Assembly (NCBI GenBank): GCA_963789355.1
Contig: CAWBKK010000005.1
Coordinates: 186,001-250,000 of the forward strand
Direction of reading: 5' to 3'
DNA from: Gaiellasilicea sp963789355
GTDB lineage: Bacteria; Actinomycetota; Thermoleophilia; Gaiellales; Gaiellaceae
DNA length: 64,000 nucleotides
Shown: positions 51,224-59,672 of the stretch, piece by piece
How positions within the stretch are numbered: position 1 is the first letter of the stretch
Layout: every line of letters starts with the position of its first letter
The notes under the pieces: generated by a model
Databases searched by the model: none
Told to the model about the DNA's origin: nothing
What the model saw: only the letters and a program-made list of their open reading frames with translations
Program-made: the position numbers and the translations under genes

Positions 51224-52205
51224 CGAGCGCGCGCTCGCGCTCCGGCATCGGATCGACGAGCGTGATGTGCCCGAGCTTGCGGCCCGCCCGCGGCTCCTTT
51301 CCGTAGAGGTGCAGGTGCGCGCCTGGAACGGCCAGCACGGCGGCCGCTGACGGCACCCGCCCGACGAGGTTGAACATCGTCGAGGCGCGACTCACGGTCG
51401 AGCCCAGTGGCCAGCCGAGCACGGCACGAAGGTGGTTCTCGAACTGGCTCGTCGCGGCGCCCTCGATCGTCCAATGGCCCGTGTTGTGGACGCGTGGCGC
51501 GAACTCGTTCGCGAGCAGGCGGCCACCGACGTCGAAGAGCTCGAGCGCGAGCACGCCGACGTAGCCGAGCTCGTCGAGCAGCTTCGTCCCGTACTCCTCG
51601 GCCTCGGCCTGAGGCGCGCTCGGAGCCGGGGCGCGCGACGTGCGGAGGATCCCGTCCTGGTGGACGTTCTCGACGAGGGGATAGAAGCGCGTGTCGCCGT
51701 CGGCGCCGCGGACGGCGAGCAGCGAGAGCTCGCGGTCGAACGGGACGCGTTCCTCGAGGACGTGTCCGGGGACAGTCCTCGGACGTGTCTCCACCAGACG
51801 CTGTCCCTTCCCGTCGTAGCCGAGCCGCCGCGTCTTCAGGATCGCCGGGAACGCCTCGACCTCGTCGTCGAGCTTCGGGGTCGGGATCCCGAGCCGGCGG
51901 AAGAGCTCCTTCTCGACGAGCCGGTCCTGTGATGCCTCGAGCGCGGCTGCACCCGGGATCGCGCCGATCCGTCGCGCCGCCTCGACCGGCACGTTCTCGA
52001 ACTCGTAGGTGACGGCAGCGGCGCCGTCTGCGAGCCGGTCGAGCAGCACCGGGTCGTCGTACTCGCCGACGAGCAGCTCACCCACTTCTGCGGCGGGCGC
52101 GTCAGCGGACGGATCGAGGAAGCGGAACGAGAGCCCGAGCGGGATTCCCGCCAAGGCGAGCATCCGCCCCAGCTGCCCTCCCCCGATGACGCCGACGATC
52201 GCCAA
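51198..52205 (-). CDS. purK: 5-(carboxyamino)imidazole ribonucleotide synthase
   Basis: 335 aa, ATP-grasp. It carboxylates AIR to N5-CAIR with ATP and bicarbonate in purine synthesis. VGVIGGGQLGRMLALAG at the start, VTYEFENVP, LKTRRLGYDGKGQ and ANEFAPRVHNTGHWTIEG are diagnostic. No ATG/GTG fits the conserved start; TTG 52205 (MAIVGVIGGG), 11 bases after the purE stop, is chosen. The longer frame to 52664 is the purE shadow. Confidence 0.92.
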   Translation of the reverse strand: MAIVGVIGGGQLGRMLALAGIPLGLSFRFLDPSADAPAAEVGELLVGEYDDPVLLDRLADGAAAVTYEFENVPVEAARRIGAIPGAAALEASQDRLVEKELFRRLGIPTPKLDDEVEAFPAILKTRRLGYDGKGQRLVETRPRTVPGHVLEERVPFDRELSLLAVRGADGDTRFYPLVENVHQDGILRTSRAPAPSAPQAEAEEYGTKLLDELGYVGVLALELFDVGGRLLANEFAPRVHNTGHWTIEGAATSQFENHLRAVLGWPLGSTVSRASTMFNLVGRVPSAAAVLAVPGAHLHLYGKEPRAGRKLGHITLVDPMPERERALADLVAVSN

Positions 52206-52216
52206 GTAACGGACTG

Positions 52217-52729
52217 CTACTCGGCCGGGTCGGGATTCGCGAGCACCGACTCGGTCTGCTCCTCCCGCCAGCGCGCCAGCCGCGCGCGGACGCCCTCGTC
52301 CGAGCGCGCGACGATCGCAGCCGCGAGCAGAGCGGCGTTGACGGCGCCGGCACGGCCGATCGCGAGCGTCCCGACGGGAACGCCCGCCGGCATCTGCACG
52401 ATCGAGAGCAGCGAGTCCATCCCCTTCAGCGTCTTCGACTCGACCGGCACGCCGAGCACCGGCAGCGCCGTCTTCGCCGCGGCCATGCCGGGCAGGTGCG
52501 CCGCGCCGCCCGCGCCTGCGATCAGCACCTGCAACCCGCGCTCCTCCGCCGAGCTCGCGTACTCGAAGAGCAGGTCGGGCGTCCGATGGGCCGAGACGAC
52601 CTGCTGCTCGAACGGGACTCCGAGGGCCTCCAGCGTCTCGCAGGCGTGCCGCATCGTCTCCCAATCGGAGCGCGAGCCCATGATCACGCCGACTGAGCGG
52701 GGCTCCCCGCGCACTCCGACGCTCGTCAC
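52217..52729 (-). CDS. purE: N5-CAIR mutase (PurE)
   Basis: 170 aa. It converts N5-CAIR to CAIR. VGVIMGSRSDWETM, VSAHRTPDLLFEYA, AGAGGAAHLPGMAAA and GVPVESKTLKGMDSLLSIVQMP-type segments (in fragments) are characteristic of class I PurE. GTG 52729 overlaps the HEAT gene stop (GTGA), which also rules out the longer frame to 53140. The order purE-purK, with purE first, is usual. Confidence 0.93.
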   Translation of the reverse strand: MTSVGVRGEPRSVGVIMGSRSDWETMRHACETLEALGVPFEQQVVSAHRTPDLLFEYASSAEERGLQVLIAGAGGAAHLPGMAAAKTALPVLGVPVESKTLKGMDSLLSIVQMPAGVPVGTLAIGRAGAVNAALLAAAIVARSDEGVRARLARWREEQTESVLANPDPAE

Positions 52730-53223
52730 CGTGTGTTGGCGCGCTTCTGGAGCGCCGTCGCGACCGCTTTGGCGGTCTTGCGCAGCTCGCCGTCCTGCTC
52801 GTCGTCGTCGGCGAGGCCGTTCAGGACGAGGATCGTCTCGCGCTGCGGCGAGCCGTTCTTCAGGCAGACGATCGCGAGCCGGCGCACGGCGACGTTCGCG
52901 TCGTTCGTCGCCAGCTCGTGCAACATCGCCCGCATCGAGTTGACATCGCCCGGATGGTCTCGCGAGAGCCCTTCGAGGGCGATCAACGCCGAGCCGCGGG
53001 CGGCGGGGCTCTCGTCCTGCAGCCCCCGCCGGACGAGCTCGAGCTTCTGGCGGAAGCGAAACTGCGCGATCGCACGGTAGGCCTGCGCGCGAACGCGGTA
53101 GTCGGAGCTTCGCACGGCGTGCTCGAGCTCCCCGTCCCACTCCTGACGCAGCGTCGCGAGCGCCTTCTGGTCACCGGCGGAGGCGAGCTCGTCGGCGCGA
53201 GCCGCGGCCTCGGCGAGGGTCAC
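52726..53223 (-). CDS. HEAT-repeat protein
   Basis: 165 aa of paired amphipathic helices (RVRAQAYRAIAQFRF, AARGSALIALEGLS, NVAVRRLAIVCLK, ELRKTAKAVATAL), typical of HEAT/PBS-lyase repeats used for protein binding. No enzymatic motif. It is locked between citA and purE by 4-base overlaps at both ends, so its amount is tied to both. Confidence 0.75.
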   Translation of the reverse strand: MTLAEAAARADELASAGDQKALATLRQEWDGELEHAVRSSDYRVRAQAYRAIAQFRFRQKLELVRRGLQDESPAARGSALIALEGLSRDHPGDVNSMRAMLHELATNDANVAVRRLAIVCLKNGSPQRETILVLNGLADDDEQDGELRKTAKAVATALQKRANTR

Positions 53224-54305
53224 GAGATCGACGAGGCCGGGCGGGCGCCGGGGCCGACGTAGCGCGCCGACGGCCGCACGAGCCGGTTCAGCTTCTTCTG
53301 CTCGAGGATGTGCGCCGACCAGCCCGCGGTGCGCGAGCAGGCGAACATCGCCGGCGCGAGCTCTGGCGGGATCCCGGCCACGTCGAGGACCACCGCCGAC
53401 CAGAACTCGACGTTCGTCTCGAGCGGACGATCGGGCGACTTCTGCCGCAGCGCCTCGAGCGCCGCCGCCTCGAGCTTCTCCGCCACGTCGTAGCGCGGGG
53501 CGCCGAGCTCCTTCGCGGTCCCCTTCAGCAACCGCGCCCGCGGATCCTCGGCGCGATAGACCCGGTGGCCGAAGCCCATCAGCCGCTCGCCGCGCTCGAT
53601 CAGGCCCTGGACGTACGACTCGGGATCGCCGGACTCAGCGGCCGCGTCGAGCATCGGCAGCACCCGCGCGGGCGCGCCGCCGTGCAGCGGGCCGGAGAGC
53701 GCGCCGACCGCCGACGAGAGGGCGGCGGCGCAGTCCGAGCCGGTCGACGCGGTGATCCGCGCGACGAAGGTCGAGGCGTTGAGCCCGTGCTCGCAGGTGC
53801 AGATCCAATACGTGTCGAGCGCCTGCACGTGCTTCGGGTCGGCCTCGCCGCGCCACTCGAGGAAGAAGCGCTCGGCGGTGGTCTCGCCCTGGGCGACCGC
53901 CTGCGGCGCGATCCGATCGCTTTCTCCGTCGGCGATCCGCGCCGACTGGGCCGCGATCGAGATGAACTGAGCGGAGAGGCGGCGCAGGTCCTCGCGCGCC
54001 TCGTCGTCGCTGATGTCGATCAGCTTCTTGACGCCCCATTCGGCGCCGAGCCGCGCGGTCACGGCCTGGAGATCCGCGGGCGTGTTCCCCGTCAGGCCGC
54101 CGCCCTCGTAGGGCTCTGCCGCAGGCAGGCCGGGCGAGAAGCTCTCGTCCACGAGGAGCCCCCAGACCTGCTCGAACTGGTACGACCCGACGAGATCCTC
54201 GATGTCGACGCCGCGGTAGCGAAGCGCGCCGCCCTCGCGATCGGGCTCGGCGATCTCGGTCTCGAACGCGACCACGCCCTCGAGTCCGGGCTTGAAGTCG
54301 TTCAC
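53220..54305 (-). CDS. citA: Citrate synthase, CitA-like
   Basis: 361 aa. Active-site histidines are in CEHGLNAST, GPLHGGAP and GFGHRVYRAEDPR. The catalytic aspartate position reads NVEFWSAVV, with Glu; the same substitution occurs in mycobacterial CitA, which this protein resembles to its end (VRPSARYVGP). It condenses oxaloacetate with acetyl-CoA (or propionyl-CoA). The start overlaps the upstream citrate synthase by 4 bases, so the two unlike synthases are made from one message. Confidence 0.9.
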   Translation of the reverse strand: MNDFKPGLEGVVAFETEIAEPDREGGALRYRGVDIEDLVGSYQFEQVWGLLVDESFSPGLPAAEPYEGGGLTGNTPADLQAVTARLGAEWGVKKLIDISDDEAREDLRRLSAQFISIAAQSARIADGESDRIAPQAVAQGETTAERFFLEWRGEADPKHVQALDTYWICTCEHGLNASTFVARITASTGSDCAAALSSAVGALSGPLHGGAPARVLPMLDAAAESGDPESYVQGLIERGERLMGFGHRVYRAEDPRARLLKGTAKELGAPRYDVAEKLEAAALEALRQKSPDRPLETNVEFWSAVVLDVAGIPPELAPAMFACSRTAGWSAHILEQKKLNRLVRPSARYVGPGARPASSIS

Positions 54306-55426
54306 CGCGTGACCTCGACCGGGTAGTCGCGCCGCGGCTCACCCACGTACTCGGCGCTCGGCCGGATGATCTTCCCGCCCGCGTGCTGCTCGAGCACGTG
54401 CGCGGCCTGGCCGGCGACGCGGCTCATCTGGAAGAGCGGGATGAAGAGGTCGGTCGGGATCCCGAGATAGTGATAGAGGACACCGGAGTAGAGGTCGACG
54501 TTCGGCCAGAGACCCTTCTGCGCCTGCGCCTCGCGCTCGGCGGCCTGCGCGATCTCGAGGAAGTTGGGCTCGCTGTCGTCCGCGAAGTCTTCAGACAGGC
54601 GCCGCAGGATCGGCGCGCGCGGGTCCAGCGCGCGGTAGAGCGGATGGCCGAACCCGTAGAGCGGCTTCTTCGCCTCGAGCCGGGAGCGCACGCCGTCGGC
54701 GACGCCGGCCGCGGAGCCGAACTCCGCGAACATCGCCATCGCCGCCTGGTTGGCCCCGCCGTGCAGCGGCCCCTTCAGCGCCGAGATCGCGGCGACGATC
54801 GCGGAGTGCATGTCGGCGTTCGTCCCGGCGACGACCCGCGCCGTGAACGTGGACGCGTTCATCTCGTGCTCGGCGTGGAGGATCATCGCGATCTCGAATG
54901 CGCGCGCCTCCTCGGCCGTCGGAGCCTCGCCCCGGAGCATCGTCAGGAAGTTCTCGGCGTAGTCGAGCGACGGATCCGGAGCGACCGCGATCTGGCCCCG
55001 TCGGCGCCGCTCGTAGCGGGCGACGATCGTCGGCAGCTGCGCGATCAGGGAGACGGCCTTGCGGTGCTCGTTCTCGCGGTCGATCGCGTCCTCGGCCGGG
55101 TCGGAGAAGGAGAGGGCCGAGACGGCGGTCCGCATCGTCTCCATCGGCGACGCGTCCATCGCGTTCCCGTCGATGATCGTCGTCACCGCCCGCGGCAGCT
55201 CGCGCGCACCGGCCAGCCGCTCCTTGAACGCGTCGAGACCGTCCGCGCCCGGCAGGTCGCCCTCGAGCAGGAGGTACGCGACCTCCTCGTAGCTCGCGTT
55301 CTCGGCCAGCCCCGCGATGTCGTAGCCGCGATACATCAGCACTCCCTCGTCGGGATCGATCGAGCAGATGCTCGTCTCCGCCACGGAGACGCCGGAGAGT
55401 GCGACGGACTTCTTCGGGCCTGCCAT
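54302..55426 (-). CDS. gltA: Citrate synthase (GltA/PrpC family)
   Basis: 374 aa. The full active site is present: HAEHEMNAST, GPLHGGANQAA, GFGHPLYRALDPR and the catalytic Asp in NVDLYSGVLYHYLGIP. It could be citrate or 2-methylcitrate synthase; the latter is often the shorter type seen here, and no other methylcitrate-cycle gene is nearby. ATG 55426 has TAATGT 7 bases upstream; the extension to 55543 is antisense to icd. First gene of the operon gltA-citA-HEAT-purE-purK. Confidence 0.92.
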   Translation of the reverse strand: MAGPKKSVALSGVSVAETSICSIDPDEGVLMYRGYDIAGLAENASYEEVAYLLLEGDLPGADGLDAFKERLAGARELPRAVTTIIDGNAMDASPMETMRTAVSALSFSDPAEDAIDRENEHRKAVSLIAQLPTIVARYERRRRGQIAVAPDPSLDYAENFLTMLRGEAPTAEEARAFEIAMILHAEHEMNASTFTARVVAGTNADMHSAIVAAISALKGPLHGGANQAAMAMFAEFGSAAGVADGVRSRLEAKKPLYGFGHPLYRALDPRAPILRRLSEDFADDSEPNFLEIAQAAEREAQAQKGLWPNVDLYSGVLYHYLGIPTDLFIPLFQMSRVAGQAAHVLEQHAGGKIIRPSAEYVGEPRRDYPVEVTR

Positions 55427-55433
55427 CGCGAGG

Positions 55434-55439
55434 ACATTA
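55434..55439 (-). promoter_or_regulatory. -10 hexamer TAATGT of the gltA-purK operon (leaderless)
   Basis: TAATGT on the minus strand ends 7 bases before ATG 55426. Confidence 0.5.
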
Positions 55440-55467
55440 CCCGCAACGCCTGTCCGCAATCGGCCGG

Positions 55468-55473
55468 TAGAGT
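55468..55473 (+). promoter_or_regulatory. -10 hexamer TAGAGT of icd (leaderless)
   Basis: TAGAGT ends 9 bases before ATG 55483. It is divergent from the gltA -10, with the two starts only 56 bases apart. Confidence 0.45.
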
Positions 55474-55482
55474 CCGGCGCCG

Positions 55483-56580
55483 ATGGCGCATCGCGTGACA
55501 CTGATCCCCGGCGACGGGACCGGCCCCGAGCTCGCCGAGGCAACGCGCCGCGTGCTCGACGCGACCGGCGTCGAGTTCGACTGGGACGTGCAGCACGCGG
55601 GCACGGACGTGATCGACCAGAACGACGGCAATCCGCTGCCCGAGCACGTCCTCGAGTCGATCCGGCAGAACGGGACCGCGCTGAAGGGGCCGATCACGAC
55701 CCCCGTCGGCGGCGGCTTCCGCTCCGTCAACGTCGGCCTGCGCAAGGCGCTCGACCTCTACGGCCAGGTGCGCCCGTGCAAGACCTACGCGGGCGTGCGC
55801 TCTCGCTACGAGCACGTCGACCTGATCGTGATCCGCGAGAACACCGAGGACCTCTACGCAGGGGTCGAGTTCGAGGAGGGCACGGAGGACGCCGACGAGC
55901 TGCTCGACTGGCTGGGCGAGAAGGGCTACTCGAACATCCGCCGCGACTCCGGGATCTCGATCAAGCCGATCTCCGAGACCGGCACGCGCCAGATCGTCCA
56001 GTTCGCCTTCGACTACGCGCGCCGCAACGGCCGCCGCAAGGTCACGGCGGTGCATAAGGCGAACATCATGAAGTTCACCGACGGGCTCTTCCTGCACGTC
56101 GCGCAGGACGTCGCCGCCGAGAACAGCGACATCGAGTTCGATGAGCGGATCGTCGACAACCTCTCGATGCAGCTCGTGCAGCGGCCCGAGGAGTACGACG
56201 TGCTCGTGCTGCCGAACCTCTACGGGGACATCGTCTCAGACCTCTGCGCCGGCCTGATCGGCGGCCTCGGCCTCGCGCCGGGCGCCAACTTCGGCGCGAG
56301 CGCGGCGGTCTTCGAGCCGACGCACGGCTCCGCCCCCAAGTACAAGGGCCAGAACAAGGTCAACCCGATGGCGATGATGCTCTCGGGGATGCTGATGCTC
56401 CGCCACCTCGACGAGGACGACGCGGCCGGCCGGCTCGAGCGGGCGATCGCGGAGGTCATTGCCGAGGGCGCGAGCGTCACCTACGACATGAAGCCGGCCC
56501 GCGACGACCCGACCGCCGTCGGGACGAGCGAGGTCGCGGACGCGATCATCGAGAAGCTGGAGGTCCGGAGTGAGGCATAA
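55483..56580 (+). CDS. icd: Isocitrate dehydrogenase, NAD-type (isocitrate/isopropylmalate family)
   Basis: 365 aa. LIPGDGTGPE at residues 7-16, the substrate motif VIRENTEDLYAG, the lysine in VTAVHKANIMK, the metal-binding Asp in LPNLYGDIVSDLCAG, and the NAD-specificity region EPTHGSAPKYKGQ. The short form and these motifs fit NAD-dependent isocitrate dehydrogenase better than 3-isopropylmalate dehydrogenase, and the TCA neighbours agree. Overlaps mdh by 11 bases. Confidence 0.88.
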   Translation: MAHRVTLIPGDGTGPELAEATRRVLDATGVEFDWDVQHAGTDVIDQNDGNPLPEHVLESIRQNGTALKGPITTPVGGGFRSVNVGLRKALDLYGQVRPCKTYAGVRSRYEHVDLIVIRENTEDLYAGVEFEEGTEDADELLDWLGEKGYSNIRRDSGISIKPISETGTRQIVQFAFDYARRNGRRKVTAVHKANIMKFTDGLFLHVAQDVAAENSDIEFDERIVDNLSMQLVQRPEEYDVLVLPNLYGDIVSDLCAGLIGGLGLAPGANFGASAAVFEPTHGSAPKYKGQNKVNPMAMMLSGMLMLRHLDEDDAAGRLERAIAEVIAEGASVTYDMKPARDDPTAVGTSEVADAIIEKLEVRSEA

Positions 56581-57493
56581 GGTCACGGTCGTCGGCGCCG
56601 GCAACGTGGGCGCCACCTGCGCCCAGGAACTCGCGCGCCGCGACTATGCGGACGTCGTCCTCGTCGACATCAAGGAGGGGGTGCCGCAGGGCAAGGCGCT
56701 CGACATCGACCAGGCCGCCGCGGTGCTCGGCTACGAGGCGAACGTGACCGGCTCGAACGGCTACGAGGAGACGGCCGGCTCGGAGGTGGTCGTGATCACC
56801 GCCGGCCTGCCGCGCCAGCCCGGGATGAGCCGCGACGACCTCGTTCAGACGAACGAGAAGATCGTCGCCTCGGTCACCGAGCAGGTGGCCGCCGCGAGTC
56901 CCGAGGCGATCGTCGTCGTCGTCTCGAACCCGCTCGACGCGATGTGCCACGTGGCGAAGAGCGCTTCCGGCTGGCCAAAGGAACGCGTCTTCGGGATGGC
57001 GGGGATCCTCGACACCGCGCGCTTCTCGGCCTTCATCGCCTGGGAGACCGGCATGTCGATCAAGGACGTGACCGCGATGGTGCTCGGCGGCCACGGCGAC
57101 CAGATGGTCCCGGTCGTCACCGCCACGACCGTGGGCGGAGTCCCGCTGCGCAAGCTCGTCGCCGAGGACCGGATCCAGGCGCTGGTCGAGCGGACCGCCA
57201 AGGGCGGCGGCGAGCTCGTGAACCTGCTCGGCACGTCCGCCTGGTACGCCCCGGGCGCGGCGGCGGCGCAGATGGTCGACGCGGTCGTCCTCGACGAGAA
57301 GCGCGTCCTCCCCTGCACCGCCTACCTCGAGGGCGAGTACGGGATCGACGGCCTCTATATGGGGGTACCGGTCGTACTCGGGTCGAAGGGGATCGAGCGC
57401 ATCGTCGAACTCGACCTCGACGACGCCGAGCAGCAGGCGCTGAAGGCCTCCGCGGACGCCGTCCGCGAGGTCGTCTCCGTCCTCTCCGGGTAG
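56570..57493 (+). CDS. mdh: Malate dehydrogenase (LDH-like type)
   Basis: 307 aa. NAD motif VVGAGNVGATCAQELA (about 7-22), acidic residue in VVLVDIKEG, substrate Arg in ITAGLPRQPGMSRDDL, catalytic pair in MAGILDTARF and LGGHGDQMVPV. The arginine in LPRQPG marks malate specificity. GTG 56570 overlaps icd, so the two steps are coupled. Hairpins follow the stop. Confidence 0.95.
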   Translation: MRHKVTVVGAGNVGATCAQELARRDYADVVLVDIKEGVPQGKALDIDQAAAVLGYEANVTGSNGYEETAGSEVVVITAGLPRQPGMSRDDLVQTNEKIVASVTEQVAAASPEAIVVVVSNPLDAMCHVAKSASGWPKERVFGMAGILDTARFSAFIAWETGMSIKDVTAMVLGGHGDQMVPVVTATTVGGVPLRKLVAEDRIQALVERTAKGGGELVNLLGTSAWYAPGAAAAQMVDAVVLDEKRVLPCTAYLEGEYGIDGLYMGVPVVLGSKGIERIVELDLDDAEQQALKASADAVREVVSVLSG

Positions 57494-57525
57494 CGCACGA
57501 TGTCGTTCGAATCCGGAGCCAGTCT

Positions 57526-57593
57526 TTGGGCCGCCGCAGGCGGCCCCTTCAGGGGTCTTTGCGCGCCGAGCAGTCGCTTCTGCGGCTGCTCGG
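57526..57593 (+). terminator. Tandem hairpins after mdh
   Basis: GGGCCGCC/GGCGGCCC (57528-57546), a short CCCC-TTCA-GGGG, and GCCGAGCAGTCGC/GCGGCTGCTCGGC (57564-57593). There are no long T-runs, but three stacked hairpins between mdh and the next gene suggest termination or mRNA 3'-end protection. Confidence 0.55.
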
Positions 57594-57606
57594 CCTGCGC
57601 CAGGTA

Positions 57607-58351
57607 ATGGAATCCGGCCTGCGCGGACGCACGGCGATCGTCTGCGGAGCCTCTGCGGGAATCGGCCTCGGCTGCGCCGAGGCGCTGGCGGGCGAGGGGG
57701 CGAACGTCGTCATGTTCGCTCGCCGCCGGGACGTGCTCGACCGCGAGGCCGAGCGGCTGGGCGCGGTGCCGGTCGCCGGCGACGTCCGGAGCGCCGACGA
57801 CCTCGAGCGCCTCGTCGCCACTGCGGTCGAGCGGTTCGGCGGCGTCGACGTCGTCGTCCTCAACTCCGGCGGCCCGCCCCGCACCGGCTCGCTCGAGTTC
57901 TCGGACGACCAGCTCCGAGACGCCGTCGAGCTGCTGCTCGTCTCCACCATCCGGCTCGTGCGACTCTGTTTGCCCCACCTCGAGGCGAGTGGGCACGGCC
58001 GCGTGATCGCGATCACCTCCAGCGCCGTCAAGGAGCCGATCGAGACGCTGGCGCTGTCGAGCGCCGTCCGTCCCGGGCTCGTCGGCTGGCTGAAGACGGC
58101 CTCGCGCGAGCTCGGCCCGAAGGGCATCACCGTCAACTCGGTCGCCCCTGGCCGGATCGACACGGAGCGGATCCGAGAGGTCTTTCCGGACGGGCCGACC
58201 GAGGCCGACCTCGACGACGATCCCGCTGCGCCGGCTCGGCACCCCGCGCGAGATCGGCGACGTCGTCTGCTTCCTCGCGTCCGACCGCGCCTCGTACGTC
58301 ACCGGCACCGCGATCGGCGTCGACGGCGGCCTTCTCCGGGGAACGCAATGA
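57607..58351 (+). pseudogene. Short-chain dehydrogenase/reductase with a single-base frameshift
   Basis: The first 200 codons from ATG 57607 read as an SDR: CGASAGIGLGCAEALAG, LNSGGPPRTG, ITSSAVKEP, then GPKGITVNSVAPGRIDTERI. The catalytic Tyr of YxxxK is replaced (VRPGLVGWLK), as in a known atypical SDR group. At 58213-58219 (cgacgacg) an extra G shifts the frame. In the next frame the normal C-terminus continues (TIPLRRLGTPREIGDVV through DGGLL) to TGA 58349-58351, which overlaps the protease ATG as ATGA. Unshifted, the frame runs into the protease and would make a roughly 580-residue fusion. The intact coupling suggests a recent mutation or an assembly error. Confidence 0.8.
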
Positions 58352-59349
58352 GCTTTGGCCGGCTGATCGCCGGTGGCTTGATCATCGGGGCGGTGACCGT
58401 CGGCGCCCTCTGGCTGCTGCCCTCGGACAGCTATCTGCTCCTGCCGGACCGGGCGAAGCCGCTCGCAGACAAGGTGAAGGTCGAAGGCGAGAAGCCGCAC
58501 CCGCCGGGCGGGATCTTCTACGTGGACGTGGTCGTGCGCGAGGCGTCGCTGCTCGAGGATCTCGTCGCGGCCACGCGGCCCGAGGGGGCCGACCTCGTTC
58601 CCCAGCAGGCGCTCGTGCCGCCGGGGTCGAACTTCGGCGAGCGCCGCCGCCAGAACCTCCAGCAGATGGACCGCTCGCAGGAGATCGCCGCCGCCGTCGC
58701 GCTCCGCGAGCTCGGCTACGACATCAAGGCCGAATCGGAGGGCGCGCTCGTCGTCGCCGTCGCTGCCGACGCGCCCGCGGCCGGAAAGATCGAGCCGACC
58801 GACATCGTCGTCGGAGTCGACGGCAAGCTCGTGACCACCCCCGACGACCTCCGCCGGCTGATCGGCACGCACGAGCCGGGCGAGAAGGTACGCCTTCGCG
58901 TCCGCCGCGGGGAGGTCACCGAGGTGATCGAGGTCGGGACGGTCGCGAGCCCCACCGAAGCGGGCCGGCCGATCGTCGGGATCCAGGTCGAGCAGGCCGC
59001 GGAGATCCAGCTCCCGCTCGACGTCGAGATCGATCTCGGGGGCGTCGGCGGCCCGTCGGCCGGGCTCGCCTTCGCGCTCGACATCGTCGAGGAGGTCCGC
59101 GGCAACGTCGACCGCGGGCTGAAGGTGGCGGCCACGGGCGAGATCGAGCTCGACGGCGACGTCCTCTCGGTCGGAGGCGTGAAGCAGAAGGTGATCGGGG
59201 CACGACGCACGGGCGCGGACGTCTTCCTCGTCCCGGCTGGGGACAACGCGACCGAGGCCCGGCGCCATGCAGGGGATTTGCAGATCATCCCTGTGGAGAA
59301 CTTCGAGCAGGCGTTGCGAGCGCTGGCAACGGTGGCTGAAAAACCTTAG
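58348..59349 (+). CDS. PDZ domain and Lon-type (S16) serine protease, YlbL-like
   Basis: 333 aa. An N-terminal membrane helix (about 5-25), a linker, a PDZ domain (about 130-205: IEPTDIVVGVDGKLV, DLRRLIGTHEPGEKVRL) and a Lon proteolytic domain with the catalytic Ser in GGVGGPSAGLAFAL and Lys in LSVGGVKQKVIGA. It is anchored with the protease outside the membrane. ATG 58348 overlaps the SDR stop, so the gene belongs to that operon. Confidence 0.9.
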   Translation: MSFGRLIAGGLIIGAVTVGALWLLPSDSYLLLPDRAKPLADKVKVEGEKPHPPGGIFYVDVVVREASLLEDLVAATRPEGADLVPQQALVPPGSNFGERRRQNLQQMDRSQEIAAAVALRELGYDIKAESEGALVVAVAADAPAAGKIEPTDIVVGVDGKLVTTPDDLRRLIGTHEPGEKVRLRVRRGEVTEVIEVGTVASPTEAGRPIVGIQVEQAAEIQLPLDVEIDLGGVGGPSAGLAFALDIVEEVRGNVDRGLKVAATGEIELDGDVLSVGGVKQKVIGARRTGADVFLVPAGDNATEARRHAGDLQIIPVENFEQALRALATVAEKP

Positions 59350-59482
59350 TTAGCAGCACTTTTTGGTTCCCAGGAATCCTCCGGAAATTGCACGGTTTTT
59401 CGCAAACAGGGGATTGGCATTCATGAACCAGATCGCCACAATGGCCGAGTCCAGAGGGGACGAGAAGCGATCAAGAGGAGAT
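59350..59482 (+). other. AT-richer 133-base leader upstream of the Cys-rich gene
   Basis: GAAAAACC (59339-59346) and GGTTTTTC (59394-59401) are inverted repeats that could close a hairpin over the protease stop. TTGCAC (59388) is a weak -35 candidate. The region also contains an in-frame ATG (59423) with AGGGGA upstream, an alternative start for the next gene. Confidence 0.3.
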
Positions 59483-59662
59483 ATGGTCAAACGCACCCAA
59501 GCAAAATGCAGTGATTGCTACTTCCGTCGCGCGGGGCTCTGCGCTCTCCCCGGCGACAATCCGTGCCCCACCTTCCGCCACGCGACGGCGGGTGCGCTCG
59601 AGCCGCCTCGGCAGCCACGCCTCGTCCCCATCCCGGCCGCACCGGGCTTCGCCGCCGCATAG
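59483..59662 (+). CDS. Small Cys-rich protein
   Basis: 59 aa. Four cysteines lie in KCSDCYFRRAGLCALPGDN followed by PCPTFR (C-x2-C-x7-C-x6-C), suggesting a small metal-binding knuckle, then a Pro/Ala-rich tail. AAGAGGAG abuts the ATG with only 2 bases between, a short but workable spacing. ATG 59423 would add 20 mostly polar residues. Function unknown. Confidence 0.6.
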   Translation: MVKRTQAKCSDCYFRRAGLCALPGDNPCPTFRHATAGALEPPRQPRLVPIPAAPGFAAA

Positions 59663-59665
59663 GCT
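59660..59665 (+). promoter_or_regulatory. -10 hexamer TAGGCT of the LapA-like gene (leaderless)
   Basis: TAGGCT ends 7 bases before ATG 59673; it overlaps the stop of the Cys-rich gene. Confidence 0.45.
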
Positions 59666-59672
59666 CCACGCC

